A stretch of DNA of 64,000 nt from Paraburkholderia translucens (GCF_020881035.1 NZ_JAJITC010000005.1:426398-490397); one strand, 5' to 3'; counted from the first letter of the stretch, positions 8,166 to 18,007 are shown. The notes: generated by a model from the letters alone, not told the origin. Numbers and translations: made by a program.

Positions 8166-9413
8166 ATGAAATTCCGTTTTTCAGGCTCTGCCGCCGCCGT
8201 TCTGCTCAGCCTGGCCGCAGTCGGCGCGCATGCCAACACCACGTTGACGGTCGCGGTCTTTCCGAAGCTGGATCAGGAAATCAAGGACGCGCTTCCGGCC
8301 TGGAAGAAGCTGCATCCGGACGTCGATATCAAGGTGTCGTCGCTCGCGATTGGCGATCACCACAACGCGATGACCACCGCGCTCGCGACGAGCTCCAATC
8401 TGCCCGACGTGATGGCGGTCGAGGTCGGCTTTATCGGCCGTTTCGCTGCGGGCGGCGGTCTCGAAGATCTGTCGAAGCCCCCGTACAGCGCGGGCCAGTA
8501 CAAGAGCCAGTTCATCAACTACACGTTCGCACAGGCGACCACGCAGGATGGCACGATCGTCGGCATGCCGGCCGATATCGGTCCGGGCACGCTGTTCTAT
8601 CGCAAGGACATTCTCGACAAGGCGGGCGTGACCGAAGCGGATCTGACGAAGTCGTGGGACTCGTATCTCGCGGCCGGCCAGAAGATCAAGAAGGCGACGG
8701 GCGCGTACCTGATGGCATCGTCGCGCGATATCGAGGATATCTACATTCGCGCTGACCTGAAGGAAGGCGACGGCGTCTACTTCGACAAGGCCGGCAATCC
8801 GGTGGTCACGTCGCCGCGCTTCGTCAAGGCGTTCGAACTCGCGAAGAAGGCACGCGATCTCGGTCTCGACGCGAAGATCTCGCCGTGGACGAACGAATGG
8901 GCCGAGAGCTTCAAGCGCGGCACCGTCTCGACGCAGATGATGGGCGCGTGGCTCGGCGGCCACCTGTCGTCGTGGATCGCACCGGACACGAAGGGTCTGT
9001 GGCGCGCGACCAATCTGCCGAACAACGCATACGCATCGTTCGGCGGCACGTTCTACTCGATTCCGGCGAAGGCGACGCAAAAGGCGATGTCGTGGGAATT
9101 CATCAAGTTCCTGACGACGCGCCAGGATACGCAGCTTGCTTCGTTCCGTTCGATCGATGCGTTCCCGGCGCTGCTCGCCGCGCAGAACGATTCGTTCTTC
9201 GCGGAGCCGGTCGCGTTCCTCGGCAACGAGAAGGCGCGTCTGATCTGGCGTGATGCGGCCTCGCACATCCCGGCGATCCAGCGCAGCAAGTACGACCAGG
9301 TGGCCGAAGAAGCGGTCCACTCGGCGCTCGACAAGGTCGTCGATGACGGCGTGGACGTGCACACCGCGTTGCAGGAAGCACAGGACCAGATCGCGCATCG
9401 CGTTCGCCGTTAA
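8166..9413 (+). CDS. Sugar ABC transporter binding protein, cluster A
   Basis: A 415-residue family-1 extracellular solute-binding protein with a Sec signal peptide (cleavage near Ala-His-Ala, residue 23). The mature protein has the fold signature of di- and oligosaccharide receptors, including MMGAWLGGHLSSW and the SIPAKATQKAMSWEFIKFL lobe. The start at 8166 has CAAGGAGACGAG upstream; an in-frame ATG at 8127 would add 13 residues before the signal. First gene of the cluster A transport operon, followed by an 11-bp hairpin before the permeases. The substrate is probably a beta-linked oligosaccharide, given the GH1 enzyme in the same operon. Confidence 0.92.
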   Translation: MKFRFSGSAAAVLLSLAAVGAHANTTLTVAVFPKLDQEIKDALPAWKKLHPDVDIKVSSLAIGDHHNAMTTALATSSNLPDVMAVEVGFIGRFAAGGGLEDLSKPPYSAGQYKSQFINYTFAQATTQDGTIVGMPADIGPGTLFYRKDILDKAGVTEADLTKSWDSYLAAGQKIKKATGAYLMASSRDIEDIYIRADLKEGDGVYFDKAGNPVVTSPRFVKAFELAKKARDLGLDAKISPWTNEWAESFKRGTVSTQMMGAWLGGHLSSWIAPDTKGLWRATNLPNNAYASFGGTFYSIPAKATQKAMSWEFIKFLTTRQDTQLASFRSIDAFPALLAAQNDSFFAEPVAFLGNEKARLIWRDAASHIPAIQRSKYDQVAEEAVHSALDKVVDDGVDVHTALQEAQDQIAHRVRR

Positions 9414-9429
9414 GCGTTGTTGATGAAAG

Positions 9430-9454
9430 GTCGCGGCACGCTGCGTGCCGCGAC
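9430..9454 (+). other. Stable hairpin after binding-protein gene
   Basis: A perfect 11-bp stem (GTCGCGGCACG / CGTGCCGCGAC) with a 3-base loop and no T-run. Its position after the binding-protein gene suits 3'-end protection, giving more binding protein than permease, as known for malE-type operons (inference). Confidence 0.65.
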
Positions 9455-9531
9455 ACGAAGTGTGTCGCAGGGTGCTGCAAACAGCGCGGCCGGACTCCCA
9501 CCCGGCCACGCCCGACTGGACGGAACTATTG

Positions 9532-10566
9532 ATGAACACTCCACTGCCCACGACCGAAGATATCGCCCGCGATGCGCAAGCGAGCGACGCGCTGAACTCC
9601 ACCCCGCCGCTCACCGCGCCGCGCAGAACCTCGCGGCTCAATCCGGTGAAGCTCGCGCCGTACCTGTTCCTCGGTCCTTTTTTTCTGCTGTTCGCGCTGT
9701 TCCTCGCGTTTCCGCTGCTGTTCTCGCTGTTCCTGTCGTTCCAGAGCTGGGATGCGACGGCGGGACTCGCGAGCATGAAGTGGGTGGGTCTGTCGAACTT
9801 CACGTTCACGCTGACTGACCCTTGGTACTGGAAATCGCTGTACAACACCGCGTCGATGGCGATCATGTCCGGCGTGCCGCAACATCTGGTTGCGTTGCCG
9901 CTCGCGTTCTTTCTGCAAACCGCGTTTCGCCGCTGGCGCAATTTCGTGGTGGGCCTGTATTTCCTGCCGTTCATCACGTCGAGCGTCGCGATCGCACTGA
10001 TCTTCTCGTCGCTGTATTCGACCGACTTCGGCATGATCAACCTCGCGATCGCCGAGCTCGGCAAGCTGCCCGGTTTGCACTGGATCGTGCCCGCGCATCC
10101 GATCGAATGGCTCTATAACCCGAAGAATGTCAAACCGGCGGTATCGCTTGTGATCTTCTGGCGCTATGTCGGCTGGAACACGGTACTTTATCTGTCGGCG
10201 CTGCAAACGATTCCGAAAGACCTCTACGAGGCCGCGCGCATCGACGGCGCGAACGGCTGGCAACAGTTCACGCGCATCACGATTCCGCTCATCAAGCCGA
10301 TGATTTTCTTCGCGGTCACGCTCTCGATCATCGGCGGGCTGCAGCTGTTCGAAGAGCCGTTCATCCTGCTGCCGAACGAAGGCATGGGCACGAGCCAGTC
10401 CGGTCTGACGACGGCCGTCTATATGTATCGCACCGCGTTCCACGACGGCGACTTCGGCACCGCGAGTTCGATCGCATGGCTGCTGTTCATTTCGATCGCC
10501 GCGTTGATGTGGTTGAACACGCGCATCTTTCACCGCAGCGGCATGAATGAGGAGACACAGCGATGA
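9532..10566 (+). CDS. Sugar ABC permease (MalF/UgpA-like), cluster A
   Basis: A 344-residue inner-membrane permease. A polar N-terminal tail of about 40 residues precedes the first membrane helix (PYLFLGPFFLLFALFLAFPL), with about six helices in all. The binding-protein-dependent transport signature with the EAA loop is seen in LYEAARIDGANGWQQFTRITIPLIKP, which docks the ATPase. It overlaps the next permease gene by 4 bp (ATGA). The ATG at 9532 is taken because upstream in-frame residues look like a read-through of the intergenic hairpin. Confidence 0.9.
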   Translation: MNTPLPTTEDIARDAQASDALNSTPPLTAPRRTSRLNPVKLAPYLFLGPFFLLFALFLAFPLLFSLFLSFQSWDATAGLASMKWVGLSNFTFTLTDPWYWKSLYNTASMAIMSGVPQHLVALPLAFFLQTAFRRWRNFVVGLYFLPFITSSVAIALIFSSLYSTDFGMINLAIAELGKLPGLHWIVPAHPIEWLYNPKNVKPAVSLVIFWRYVGWNTVLYLSALQTIPKDLYEAARIDGANGWQQFTRITIPLIKPMIFFAVTLSIIGGLQLFEEPFILLPNEGMGTSQSGLTTAVYMYRTAFHDGDFGTASSIAWLLFISIAALMWLNTRIFHRSGMNEETQR

Positions 10567-11393
10567 AATCGTCGAACAACAAGGGCCGTTATATCGGCTA
10601 CGCGATCGTGCTGGCGGGCGCGCTGCTGATGTTCTCGCCGTTTTACTTCATGTTCGTGTTCGCGACGCACACGAGCTCCGAGATCTTCTCCATGCCGCCG
10701 CCGCTGTGGTTCGGCAGTGCGTTTCTCGACAACATGGCCTCGCTGATGCGGCACATTCCGTTCTGGCGCAATCTCGGCTGGAGCTTCTATACGGCCGCGA
10801 TGCAGACCGTGCTGACGCTGCTCGTCACGTCGATGGCCGGCTACGCGTTCGCGATGTACGAGTTCCGCTTCAAGAAGACGCTGTTCGCCATCGCGCTGAC
10901 CGCGATGCTGGTGCCGCCGTTCCTCAGCATGATTCCGACCTTCATGACGATGAACCTGCTCGGCTGGATCGATCAGCCGCGCGCGCTGTACGTGCCGGGC
11001 GCCGCCGCCGCGCTCGGCGTGTTCCTGATGCGCCAGTACGTTGCCGCCGCGATTCCGTCGGATCTGATCGAGGCGGCACGCATCGACGGCTGCGGCGAGT
11101 TCCGCATCTACTGGAGCATCGTGATGCCGCTCCTCGGACCGGCGCTCGGCACGCTGGGGCTGATCAGCTTCATTCAGGCGTGGAACAACTTTCTGTCGGC
11201 GCTCGTCGTGCTGCGTTCGCCGTCGATGTACACGCTGCCGCTCGCGCTGCGCATTCTGCAAAGTCCGACCAATTCGGATTGGGGCGCGGTGATGGCGGGT
11301 TCCGCGGTCGCGGTGCTGCCGCTGCTGGTGCTGTTTGCGTTCACCTCGCGGCGTTTGATCGACGGTCTGACGACCGGTGCGGTCAAGGCCTGA
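10563..11393 (+). CDS. Sugar ABC permease (MalG/UgpE-like), cluster A
   Basis: A 276-residue permease with six predicted membrane helices and the EAA loop in LIEAARIDGCGEFRIYWSIVMPLLGP. It is translationally coupled to the preceding permease by an ATGA overlap, and the two should form the heterodimeric channel of the importer. Confidence 0.92.
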   Translation: MKSSNNKGRYIGYAIVLAGALLMFSPFYFMFVFATHTSSEIFSMPPPLWFGSAFLDNMASLMRHIPFWRNLGWSFYTAAMQTVLTLLVTSMAGYAFAMYEFRFKKTLFAIALTAMLVPPFLSMIPTFMTMNLLGWIDQPRALYVPGAAAALGVFLMRQYVAAAIPSDLIEAARIDGCGEFRIYWSIVMPLLGPALGTLGLISFIQAWNNFLSALVVLRSPSMYTLPLALRILQSPTNSDWGAVMAGSAVAVLPLLVLFAFTSRRLIDGLTTGAVKA

Positions 11394-11410
11394 GATCCTT
11401 TCTTTAATTT

Positions 11411-11430
11411 TCATGCCCTCACGGGCATGA
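11411..11430 (+). other. Intergenic hairpin before GH1
   Basis: TCATGCCC / GGGCATGA, an 8-bp perfect stem with a TCAC loop and no T-run, between the second permease and the GH1 gene. It may modulate expression across the operon. Confidence 0.45.
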
Positions 11431-11451
11431 CCATTCGGGACAACATCATCT

Positions 11452-12789
11452 ATGTCGACGTATCGATTCAAGGAAGACTTCGTCTGGGGCGTCGCCACCA
11501 GTTCCTACCAGATTGAAGGCGCAGCGCATGAGGACGGCCGCGGGCCGTCGATCTGGGACGCGTTCTGCAACGTGCCGGGCAAGGTCGTGAACGGCGAGAA
11601 CGGCGATGTCGCATGCAATCACTATCACCTCCTCGAGGAAGACCTCGACCTGATGGCTGAACTCGGCGTCAACGCTTATCGCTTCTCGATCGCCTGGCCG
11701 CGCGTGCAGCCGACCGGGCGCGGCGCATTCAACGACAAGGGCCTCGCGTTCTACGAGCGTCTCGTCGACGGTTTGCTCGAGCGCGGCATCCAGCCGTTTG
11801 CGACGCTCTATCACTGGGATCTGCCGCTGTCGCTGCAGCACATGCAAAACGGCTGGGAAAGCCGCGACACCGCTTATCGCTTCGCGGACTACGCCCGCAA
11901 GATCGGCAGCGTGCTCGGCGATCGCGTCGCCTCGATCGCGACGCACAACGAGCCGTGGTGCACCGCGTGGCTCGGAAACGCAACCGGCTATTTCGCGCCC
12001 GGCAATGCCGATCTGAAGAAGGCGGCCCACGTTGCGCACCATTTGCTGCTGTCGCACGGTCTTGCGTTGCAGGCACTGCGCGCCGATGGCGTGAAGGCGC
12101 CGCTCGGCATCGTGCTGAACCAGTCGCCGGCGCACGGCGCGACGGATTCGGCCGAAGACCAGGCCGCCGCGTCGCTCGAGTACGCGAAGTTCGTGCGTTG
12201 GTACATGGACCCGCTCTTCAAGGGCGAATATCCGGCCGAGGCGCTGCAATGGTACGGCGAGAACGGTCCGCAGGACGTGATCCTGAGCGGCGACTTCGAC
12301 GTGATCGGCACGCCGATGGACTTTCTCGGCGTCAACTACTACACGCGAATCTTTGCGAGCGCATCGGGCGACAAGCGTCCGCCGGGCGTGCTCGGCTTCA
12401 CCGACATGGATTGGGAAGTCTATCCGCAAGGCCTCACGGAATTGCTGACCCAGCTCAACGCCGACTACAAGCTGCCGCCGATCTACATCACCGAGAACGG
12501 CTGCGCGGCGAAGGACGTGCTCGCTAACGGCCGTGTGCACGATGCCGAGCGCGTGCGCTTTTACGACCTGCACCTCGCCGCGTTGTCGGACGCGGTGCAG
12601 CGAGGCGTCGACGTGGCCGGCTATTTCGCATGGAGCCTGATGGACAACTTCGAATGGGCGTCGGGCTACGACAAGCGCTTCGGCATGGTCTATGTCGATT
12701 ACGCGAGCCAGGAGCGCACGCTGAAGGACAGCGCGCTGTGGTATCGCGACGTAATCGCACAACACGCCGGCATCGCGGCCGCGCGCTGA
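11452..12789 (+). CDS. GH1 beta-glucosidase
   Basis: A 445-residue family 1 glycoside hydrolase without a signal peptide, hence cytoplasmic. The acid/base is Glu167 in THNEPW and the nucleophile is Glu348 in YITENG. Both motifs are canonical and the length is normal for bacterial GH1. It hydrolyses terminal beta-linked glucose (or a related sugar) from oligosaccharides imported by the surrounding ABC system. It is inserted between the permease and ATPase genes, so it should be co-expressed with transport. Confidence 0.93.
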   Translation: MSTYRFKEDFVWGVATSSYQIEGAAHEDGRGPSIWDAFCNVPGKVVNGENGDVACNHYHLLEEDLDLMAELGVNAYRFSIAWPRVQPTGRGAFNDKGLAFYERLVDGLLERGIQPFATLYHWDLPLSLQHMQNGWESRDTAYRFADYARKIGSVLGDRVASIATHNEPWCTAWLGNATGYFAPGNADLKKAAHVAHHLLLSHGLALQALRADGVKAPLGIVLNQSPAHGATDSAEDQAAASLEYAKFVRWYMDPLFKGEYPAEALQWYGENGPQDVILSGDFDVIGTPMDFLGVNYYTRIFASASGDKRPPGVLGFTDMDWEVYPQGLTELLTQLNADYKLPPIYITENGCAAKDVLANGRVHDAERVRFYDLHLAALSDAVQRGVDVAGYFAWSLMDNFEWASGYDKRFGMVYVDYASQERTLKDSALWYRDVIAQHAGIAAAR

Positions 12790-12897
12790 GGCGCGCGCAC
12801 GGCGTCGGGCGCACCGAACCTCGCGTGGCGCGACAGTAGTGGGGCAGTGGGATAGCGTCACGCGAGGTCTGCAAGAAGGATTCAGGAGGAGGTATCA

Positions 12898-14028
12898 ATG
12901 GGCGAACTCGTATTGCGCAACGTCTCGAAGACGTACGGCGAAGGACCGCAGGTCATCCAGGGCATCGATCTGCACATTCCGGACGGTCAGTTCACGGTGT
13001 TTGTCGGTCCGTCCGGCTGCGGCAAGTCGACGATGCTGCGCATGATCGCCGGGCTCGAGTCGGTCACGGGCGGCGACATCATGATCGACGGCGTTCGGGT
13101 CAACGATCTGCAGCCCGTGGACCGCGGCATTTCGATGGTGTTTCAGAGCTACGCGCTCTACCCGCACATGACGGTCGCGGAAAACATGGGCTTTTCGCTG
13201 AAGCTGTCGGGCAAGTCGAAAGCGGAAGTGCGTGAGGCCGTGGGCCGCGCCGCAGAGATCCTGCAGATCACGCATCTGCTGGAGCGCAGACCGAAGGCGC
13301 TGTCGGGCGGCCAGCGCCAGCGGGTCGCGATCGGACGGGCGATCGTGCGCAAGCCGCGCGTGTTTCTGTTCGACGAGCCGCTGTCGAATCTCGACGCGGC
13401 GCTGCGTGTGCAGATGCGCATCGAGCTCGCGAAGCTGCATCGTGAACTCGGCACGACGATGATCTACGTCACGCACGATCAGGTCGAGGCAATGACGCTC
13501 GGCCAGCAGATCGTCGTGTTCAACAAAGGCCGCATCGAGCAGGCCGGCGCGCCGCTCGATCTGTATGAGCGTCCGGCGAACCGCTTCGTCGGCGGCTTCA
13601 TCGGCTCGCCGCAGATGAACATGCTGGCCGCGACGCTGGTGTCGCAAGGCGATGCGCAAACCGTCGTGACGCTGGACGGCGCGAACCAGCGTATCGCGCT
13701 GCCCGGCCGGCTCGCGCAGCCGGTCAGCGGCGAGCTGACGCTCGGTGTGCGCGCCGAACATCTGGGCATCGGCTCGCTCGACGAAGGACTCGCCGCGCGG
13801 GTCGAGCTGGTCGAGCATCTCGGCGACGTGTCCATCTTGCACGCGCGACTCGACGGCATGGGGCACGCGATTGCGTTGAAGCTCGACAAGAAGGACGCGC
13901 AGCACGCGGTCGGCACGCGTGTGGGCATCAAGGTGGCGTCGGCGGCGGTCACGGTGTTCGATGCGAGCGGCGCGGCGGTAGCCCTCGAGCGGCCTGAAGT
14001 CGGCGAGGATGTCGGCGCGATCGTTTGA
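12898..14028 (+). CDS. Sugar ABC ATPase (MsmK/UgpC-like), cluster A
   Basis: A 376-residue ATPase. It has a Walker [10 protein letters not shown], the signature LSGGQRQRV, a Walker [12 protein letters not shown] and the switch His in THDQ. A C-terminal TOBE/regulatory domain covers about residues 240-370. An AGGAGG ribosome site lies just upstream of the ATG. It energises the cluster A importer. The paralogue in cluster B (19830) has exactly the same length. Confidence 0.94.
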   Translation: MGELVLRNVSKTYGEGPQVIQGIDLHIPDGQFTVFVGPSGCGKSTMLRMIAGLESVTGGDIMIDGVRVNDLQPVDRGISMVFQSYALYPHMTVAENMGFSLKLSGKSKAEVREAVGRAAEILQITHLLERRPKALSGGQRQRVAIGRAIVRKPRVFLFDEPLSNLDAALRVQMRIELAKLHRELGTTMIYVTHDQVEAMTLGQQIVVFNKGRIEQAGAPLDLYERPANRFVGGFIGSPQMNMLAATLVSQGDAQTVVTLDGANQRIALPGRLAQPVSGELTLGVRAEHLGIGSLDEGLAARVELVEHLGDVSILHARLDGMGHAIALKLDKKDAQHAVGTRVGIKVASAAVTVFDASGAAVALERPEVGEDVGAIV

Positions 14029-14035
14029 CGGACCT

Positions 14036-14314
14036 ATGGCGACCAGCGACGGGGCATTGATGGCGGACAGCGCGATGACGAAAAAAGCAGCGAAGGACGA
14101 TCGCGAGGCCGCCGTGAGCGGACGGTCCGGGCAGCCGCAGGCCGGGCCGCGCGACGAAACGGGGGCCGCCGCGGACGGCGCGCAGCCGGCTATCGAAAGC
14201 GAACCGCAGCGGCGCGCCAGACCGAAGAAGCCGCGCGAATCGCTGCATGCATGGATCGTACATTTCGATGCGGAGCGTTCGTCAGGCCCGCCTGGACCGA
14301 ACGACGAGGCGTGA
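14036..14314 (+). CDS. Small charged protein, doubtful
   Basis: A 92-residue open frame starting 7 bases after the ATPase stop. It is rich in Ala, Glu, Lys, Arg and Pro, with no hydrophobic core. Its C-terminal part (PKKPRESLHAWIVHFDAERS) looks more protein-like than the rest. The start could also be the ATG at 14060. No family recognised. The position suggests a last operon gene if it is real, but the sequence bias could equally be chance in GC-rich DNA. Confidence 0.35.
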   Translation: MATSDGALMADSAMTKKAAKDDREAAVSGRSGQPQAGPRDETGAAADGAQPAIESEPQRRARPKKPRESLHAWIVHFDAERSSGPPGPNDEA

Positions 14315-14731
14315 CGCGAGGAGGCCAACGTTAGCCAGCCCGCATTCGGTTTTTTGAATGGCCGTTAATCTCCTGCTCACCGATTTCGCCTTACGGGGCC
14401 TGGTTTGCGGAGGTTGTCGGGGCGGCGCGGAGAGTCGCCTGGAGCCCTAGGTAAACTCCGCATGGCGGTGGGGAATCTGCGCCATTAACATCGCCTAACG
14501 TTAAGGGTAACGTTGATAGTGTTTGCATCTTTTTGAAGGTCAACGGCACGGCAAACATCGTGACCGAGAGTAGAACTAGAACCTGAGGGAATTCCTGGCC
14601 ATAAGTTGGGAAACAACGCCCGAAGCAAGGCGGATAACGAATGTCAGGCCACGCATCGCCAGCGTTCGCAGGCGAGCGCACCGGCCTGATACATAAAATA
14701 ACCGTTGCAATTTTGATGGGTGGAGAGCGTC
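14315..14731. other. Intergenic with orphan operator
   Basis: 417 bases without a credible gene. It contains TAACGTTAAGGGTAACGTT at 14496-14514, and the surrounding bases resemble the region upstream of the cluster B binding protein (16530-16612). The only gene downstream is the antitoxin at 14732. Confidence 0.55.
14496..14514. promoter_or_regulatory. Orphan TAACGTTA-type operator
   Basis: TAACGTTAAGGGTAACGTT closely matches the tandem site at 16588-16612 upstream of the cluster B binding protein. Here it precedes a toxin-antitoxin pair rather than sugar genes, suggesting a duplicated or displaced promoter segment. Confidence 0.5.
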
Positions 14732-14962
14732 ATGGAAAAGCGAGTATCTAAAGCCATTTTCAAGTCCCGGGCTTGCGAGTTGTTTCGCCAGGTCGAGGCA
14801 TTGGGCGAAACCGTCGTCGTCACCGACCGCGGACAGCCCACCATCGAAATCCGGCCGTACCGCAGCAAGCAGGAGAATCCGCTCGAGCTGCTGCGCGCGT
14901 CGATCACGCATTTCAATCTTAAGCACGCGTTGCAGCCGGTCACTGCCGAACAGGACGAGTGA
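14732..14962 (+). CDS. Phd/YefM-type antitoxin
   Basis: A 76-residue protein with the Phd/YefM N-terminal DNA-binding fold (Ser-Lys-Ala-Ile-Phe-Lys start, VVTDRGQPTIEIRPY strand) and a short acidic C-terminal tail for toxin binding. It should neutralise the PIN-domain protein encoded immediately downstream and autoregulate the pair. The start at 14732 has a GGAGAG site; an in-frame start at 14720 is possible. The gene overlaps the toxin start by 4 bp. Confidence 0.85.
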   Translation: MEKRVSKAIFKSRACELFRQVEALGETVVVTDRGQPTIEIRPYRSKQENPLELLRASITHFNLKHALQPVTAEQDE

Positions 14963-15351
14963 TGATCACGCTCGACACGCTTGCGCTCGTATGCTGGCTC
15001 GGCAGGCAAAAGGCGCTGAGCCAGGCCGCGCACGATGCGATCGATCGGGAGCTCACCGGCGGCGAGATCCTGATCTCCGCGATCAGCGCGTTCGAAATCG
15101 CGGAATTCGTGAAGACCGGCTGCCTTGGGTTGTCGATGGATGCGCGCAGCTGGGTGTCGACGTTTCTGTCGCTCGACGGTGTGCGCATGATTCCGGTCGA
15201 CGCCGAGATTGCGCTTCGCGCAGCCGCGCTGCCGCCCTCACTCACTTCGCATCAACGGTTGATCGTCGCGACCGCGCGCAAGCACGGCGGCGCGCTCGTC
15301 ACGTCGGATGCGAAGGTGCGCGCGTCGACTTACGTCGAAACGATCTGGTGA
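14959..15351 (+). CDS. VapC-like PIN-domain toxin with altered active site
   Basis: A 130-residue PIN-domain protein (VapC-like ribonuclease fold), coupled to its antitoxin by an ATGA overlap. The acidic residues Asp6 (LDT), Glu46 (ISAFEIAE) and Asp117 (LVTSD) are present. At the place where the family has DR-I-ATA, this protein reads HQRLIVATA, with Gln99 replacing the third metal-binding Asp, so catalysis may be weak or lost. Its 3' end overlaps the 3' end of the convergent LacI gene by 22 bp. Confidence 0.85.
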   Translation: MMITLDTLALVCWLGRQKALSQAAHDAIDRELTGGEILISAISAFEIAEFVKTGCLGLSMDARSWVSTFLSLDGVRMIPVDAEIALRAAALPPSLTSHQRLIVATARKHGGALVTSDAKVRASTYVETIW

Positions 15352-16406
15352 CGGGCGCGGCGCTGTTTGGTGCGGACTGGGCCGGTGGAATCGCGCACCA
15401 CCAGTTCCGCCGGCAGCGTGATCCGCTGGGATGCGGCGTCGAGGCCGGCGATCTGCGCGAGCAGCGTGTTGACCGCCGAGCGCGCCATTTGCTGGAACGG
15501 CTGACGGATCGTGGTGAGCGCCGGGTGAAACTGCTCTGACATCGGGATGTCGTCGAAGCCGATCACGGAGATGTCGTCCGGCACGCGAAGACCCGCTTCG
15601 CGGATTGCGGCGATCACGCCGAACGCGCTCTGGTCGTTGGCCGTGAAGATGGCGGTGGGCGGCTCGGCGAGGTTCAGCAGGTCGAAGGTGACATCGAACG
15701 CCATCATCTGCGACAGGTCGCCCGCGGCGACCAGCGACTCTTCACGCGGCAGGCCAAGGCGAGCCAGCGTGTCGTGATAGCCGCGTTGCCGGTCGCGCAC
15801 GCCTTCAATCGTTTCGTCGCCGGCCAGAAACGCGATGCGCTTGTGACCCAGATCCACGAGGTGCTCGACCGCGAGACAGGCGCCGCCATAGTTGTCGACC
15901 GATACCGACGGAAAGCCCGTCAGCGTGCCGCGCTGATCGACGACGACGACCGGCACCTTCGCGGTGGCCAGCGCTTCGAGGCACAGCGACTCGCGCGGAA
16001 GAATGGCGAGGATACCGTCGGAAAATTGCTGGATCAGACCGAGCAGATCGTGATGCGTCTCGCGGTCTTCGTCGAACACCGTGTAGACCAGCATCTCGCA
16101 GCCCGCGCCGCGCGCCGCGCGGCCTGCGCCCAGAATCAGCTCGCTGGAGAATTGTGTGTCGAGGGTCGGCGTGATGATGCCGATGATGCCGTTGCGGCCG
16201 CCCGACAGCTTCTGCGCGGTGCGGTTGACGACATAACCGATGTCCGACGCGATTCTCAGTACTTCGTCGCGCGTTTCGCGCGAGACGCCGGGACGGCCGT
16301 TCAGTGCGCGCGACGCGGTCATCTGGGACACCCCGGCAAGCTTGGCGACGTGCTCAAGCGTGGGGGTTTGCCTTGCCATGCGGGTCGAAGGTGTGCGTGA
16401 GCTCAT
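15330..16406 (-). CDS. LacI-family regulator of ABC cluster B
   Basis: A 358-residue repressor. It has a helix-turn-helix in [22 protein letters not shown] (about residues 16-37) and a hinge. The effector domain has [23 protein letters not shown] near its C-terminus. It could start at 16379 (MARQTP), which removes nine residues. It is divergent from the cluster B binding protein at 16652, and the intergenic region carries TAACGTTA palindromes next to both start sites, arguing for control of both directions. Confidence 0.92.
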   Translation of the reverse strand: MSSRTPSTRMARQTPTLEHVAKLAGVSQMTASRALNGRPGVSRETRDEVLRIASDIGYVVNRTAQKLSGGRNGIIGIITPTLDTQFSSELILGAGRAARGAGCEMLVYTVFDEDRETHHDLLGLIQQFSDGILAILPRESLCLEALATAKVPVVVVDQRGTLTGFPSVSVDNYGGACLAVEHLVDLGHKRIAFLAGDETIEGVRDRQRGYHDTLARLGLPREESLVAAGDLSQMMAFDVTFDLLNLAEPPTAIFTANDQSAFGVIAAIREAGLRVPDDISVIGFDDIPMSEQFHPALTTIRQPFQQMARSAVNTLLAQIAGLDAASQRITLPAELVVRDSTGPVRTKQRRARHQIVST

Positions 16407-16426
16407 TGTCTGGGTCGACTCGCTAG

Positions 16427-16448
16427 TAACGTTAGCGATACCGGTTAT
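16427..16448. promoter_or_regulatory. Operator before lacI-B
   Basis: TAACGTTA (16427-16434) followed by the near-palindrome ATACCGGTTAT (16438-16448), about 20-40 bases upstream of the LacI-B start. Probable autoregulatory site. Confidence 0.5.
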
Positions 16449-16587
16449 GTCGTCGCTATTCTAGCAGAACCCTTGATATTTCAGATTTCCCACAATGAAT
16501 CAATGTTATTTGCCAGGCGCGTCAGGGCGGGCCGGCACCAGGTAAAATCCCCCATAGCCTTACGTCGCGCCTCGGCCTAACATGCGC

Positions 16588-16612
16588 TAACGTTAAGGCT
16601 AACGTTAACGTT
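16588..16612. promoter_or_regulatory. Tandem TAACGTTA operator before cluster B
   Basis: Overlapping palindromes: TAACGTTA (16588-16595), then AACGTTAACGTT (16601-16612), ending 39 bases before the binding-protein ATG. Likely target of the divergent LacI-B protein. Confidence 0.65.
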
Positions 16613-16651
16613 CCAACGATTTCTTAAAAATCCAGAAGAGGGGACACACAC

Positions 16652-17947
16652 ATGGCGTACCCGGCGTTGTTTAAAGCACGGTCCATTATCGGCGCTACGG
16701 CGCTGCTTTTTTCGATGTCTGCAGTCGTTTCGAACGCCGTATCGGCGGAATCCAACACCATCACGGTGTGGGATCAGCAGACCAATGCATCGTCGAGCAA
16801 GATCATTCGCGACGCGTCGGACCGCTTCGAAAAGGCGGTTCCAGGCTACAAGGTCGAGAATTCGCACGTGCTGAACGAGGCCTACAAGACGAAGCTGAAG
16901 GTCGCCTTCGGCGCGAACCAGCCGCCGTGCGTGTTCGAGAACTGGGGCGGTGGCGGTCTGCATGAGTACGTGAAATCCGGCCAGATCGTCGATCTGACGC
17001 CGTACCTGAACAAGAATCCGGCGTTCCGCAGCCGCTTCATGCAATCGTCGTGGGACGTCACGACGTTCGACGGCAAGACCTACGGTGTCGCTGCCGAAAA
17101 CGCAGCAGCCGCGGTGATCTTCTACAACAAGGAAGTCTTCAAGAAATACGGCATCACGCCGCCGAAGACGTGGGACGAACTGATGCACGTCGTCGAGGTG
17201 CTGAAATCGCACAACGTTGCAGCGTTCTCGCTCGCGAACAAGAACAAGTGGACCGGCTCGATGTACTACATGTACCTCGTCGACCGTATCGGTGGTCCGC
17301 AAGTCGTGAAGGACGCGCTCGCAGGCAAGGGCAAGGGCTTCGAAGATCCGGCGTTCGTCGAAGCCGGCAAGCGCATTCAGGAACTCGTGAAGGCTGGCGC
17401 GTTCGCGCCGGGCATCAACGGTCTCGATTACGACTCGGGCGCTTCGCGCCGTCTGCTGTACTCGGGCAAGGCTGCGATGGAATTGATGGGTGCCTGGGAA
17501 GCGTCGACGATCGCGAACGAAGATCCGGCGTTCTCGAAGGATCTCGACTTCTTCCCGTTCCCGAGCGTGCCGGGCGGCAAGGGTGATCCGCGCGACCTGA
17601 TCGGCACGGTCGGCGACGGCTTCCTGAGCATCTCGACCGAGTGCAAGACGCCGGACGCAGCGTTCAAGCTGATCCAGGCACTGACCGACGATCAGGCGAT
17701 GCAGGCTCGCGCGTCGGATGACCACAAGCTCCCGCCGGTCAATAGCGTCAAGATCGACGATCCGTTCACGCAGCGTCTGCAGCAACTGCTTGCCGCCGCT
17801 CCGAGCGTGCAGCTCTGGTACGACCAGGCACTGCCGCCGGCCCTCGGTGAATTGCACAAGGATACGACGCAGGCGCTGTTCGGTCTGTCGCTGACGCCTG
17901 AGGCTGCTGCGCAGCAAATGCAAGCCGCTTCGAAGAAGGGCGGCTAA
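16652..17947 (+). CDS. Sugar ABC transporter binding protein, cluster B
   Basis: A 431-residue family-1 solute-binding protein with a signal peptide (hydrophobic stretch around residues 12-30, cleavage near Val-Ser-Ala). The mature protein begins [11 protein letters not shown] and has the [11 protein letters not shown] and [11 protein letters not shown] segments typical of cellobiose/xylobiose-type receptors. First gene of the cluster B operon and followed by a stem-loop. With a GH3 enzyme and the xylose oxidation genes downstream, xylo-oligosaccharide is the favoured ligand (inference). Confidence 0.92.
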   Translation: MAYPALFKARSIIGATALLFSMSAVVSNAVSAESNTITVWDQQTNASSSKIIRDASDRFEKAVPGYKVENSHVLNEAYKTKLKVAFGANQPPCVFENWGGGGLHEYVKSGQIVDLTPYLNKNPAFRSRFMQSSWDVTTFDGKTYGVAAENAAAAVIFYNKEVFKKYGITPPKTWDELMHVVEVLKSHNVAAFSLANKNKWTGSMYYMYLVDRIGGPQVVKDALAGKGKGFEDPAFVEAGKRIQELVKAGAFAPGINGLDYDSGASRRLLYSGKAAMELMGAWEASTIANEDPAFSKDLDFFPFPSVPGGKGDPRDLIGTVGDGFLSISTECKTPDAAFKLIQALTDDQAMQARASDDHKLPPVNSVKIDDPFTQRLQQLLAAAPSVQLWYDQALPPALGELHKDTTQALFGLSLTPEAAAQQMQAASKKGG

Positions 17948-17972
17948 TCTCCAGTCTTAAAGAAAAGTCCGG

Positions 17973-17992
17973 CCGGCACCGCAAGGTGCCGG
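17973..17992 (+). other. Hairpin after cluster B binding-protein gene
   Basis: CCGGCACC-GCAA-GGTGCCGG, an 8-bp stem with a GNRA-type tetraloop and no T-run, between the binding protein and the first permease. Same placement as the hairpin at 9430 in cluster A. Confidence 0.6.
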
Positions 17993-18007
17993 TCGGCATA
18001 CAAGCCC

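Noticed and set aside
8181..10064. 627-codon minus-strand frame opposite the cluster A transporter genes
   Set aside because: Shadow of the binding protein and permease; no recognisable protein.
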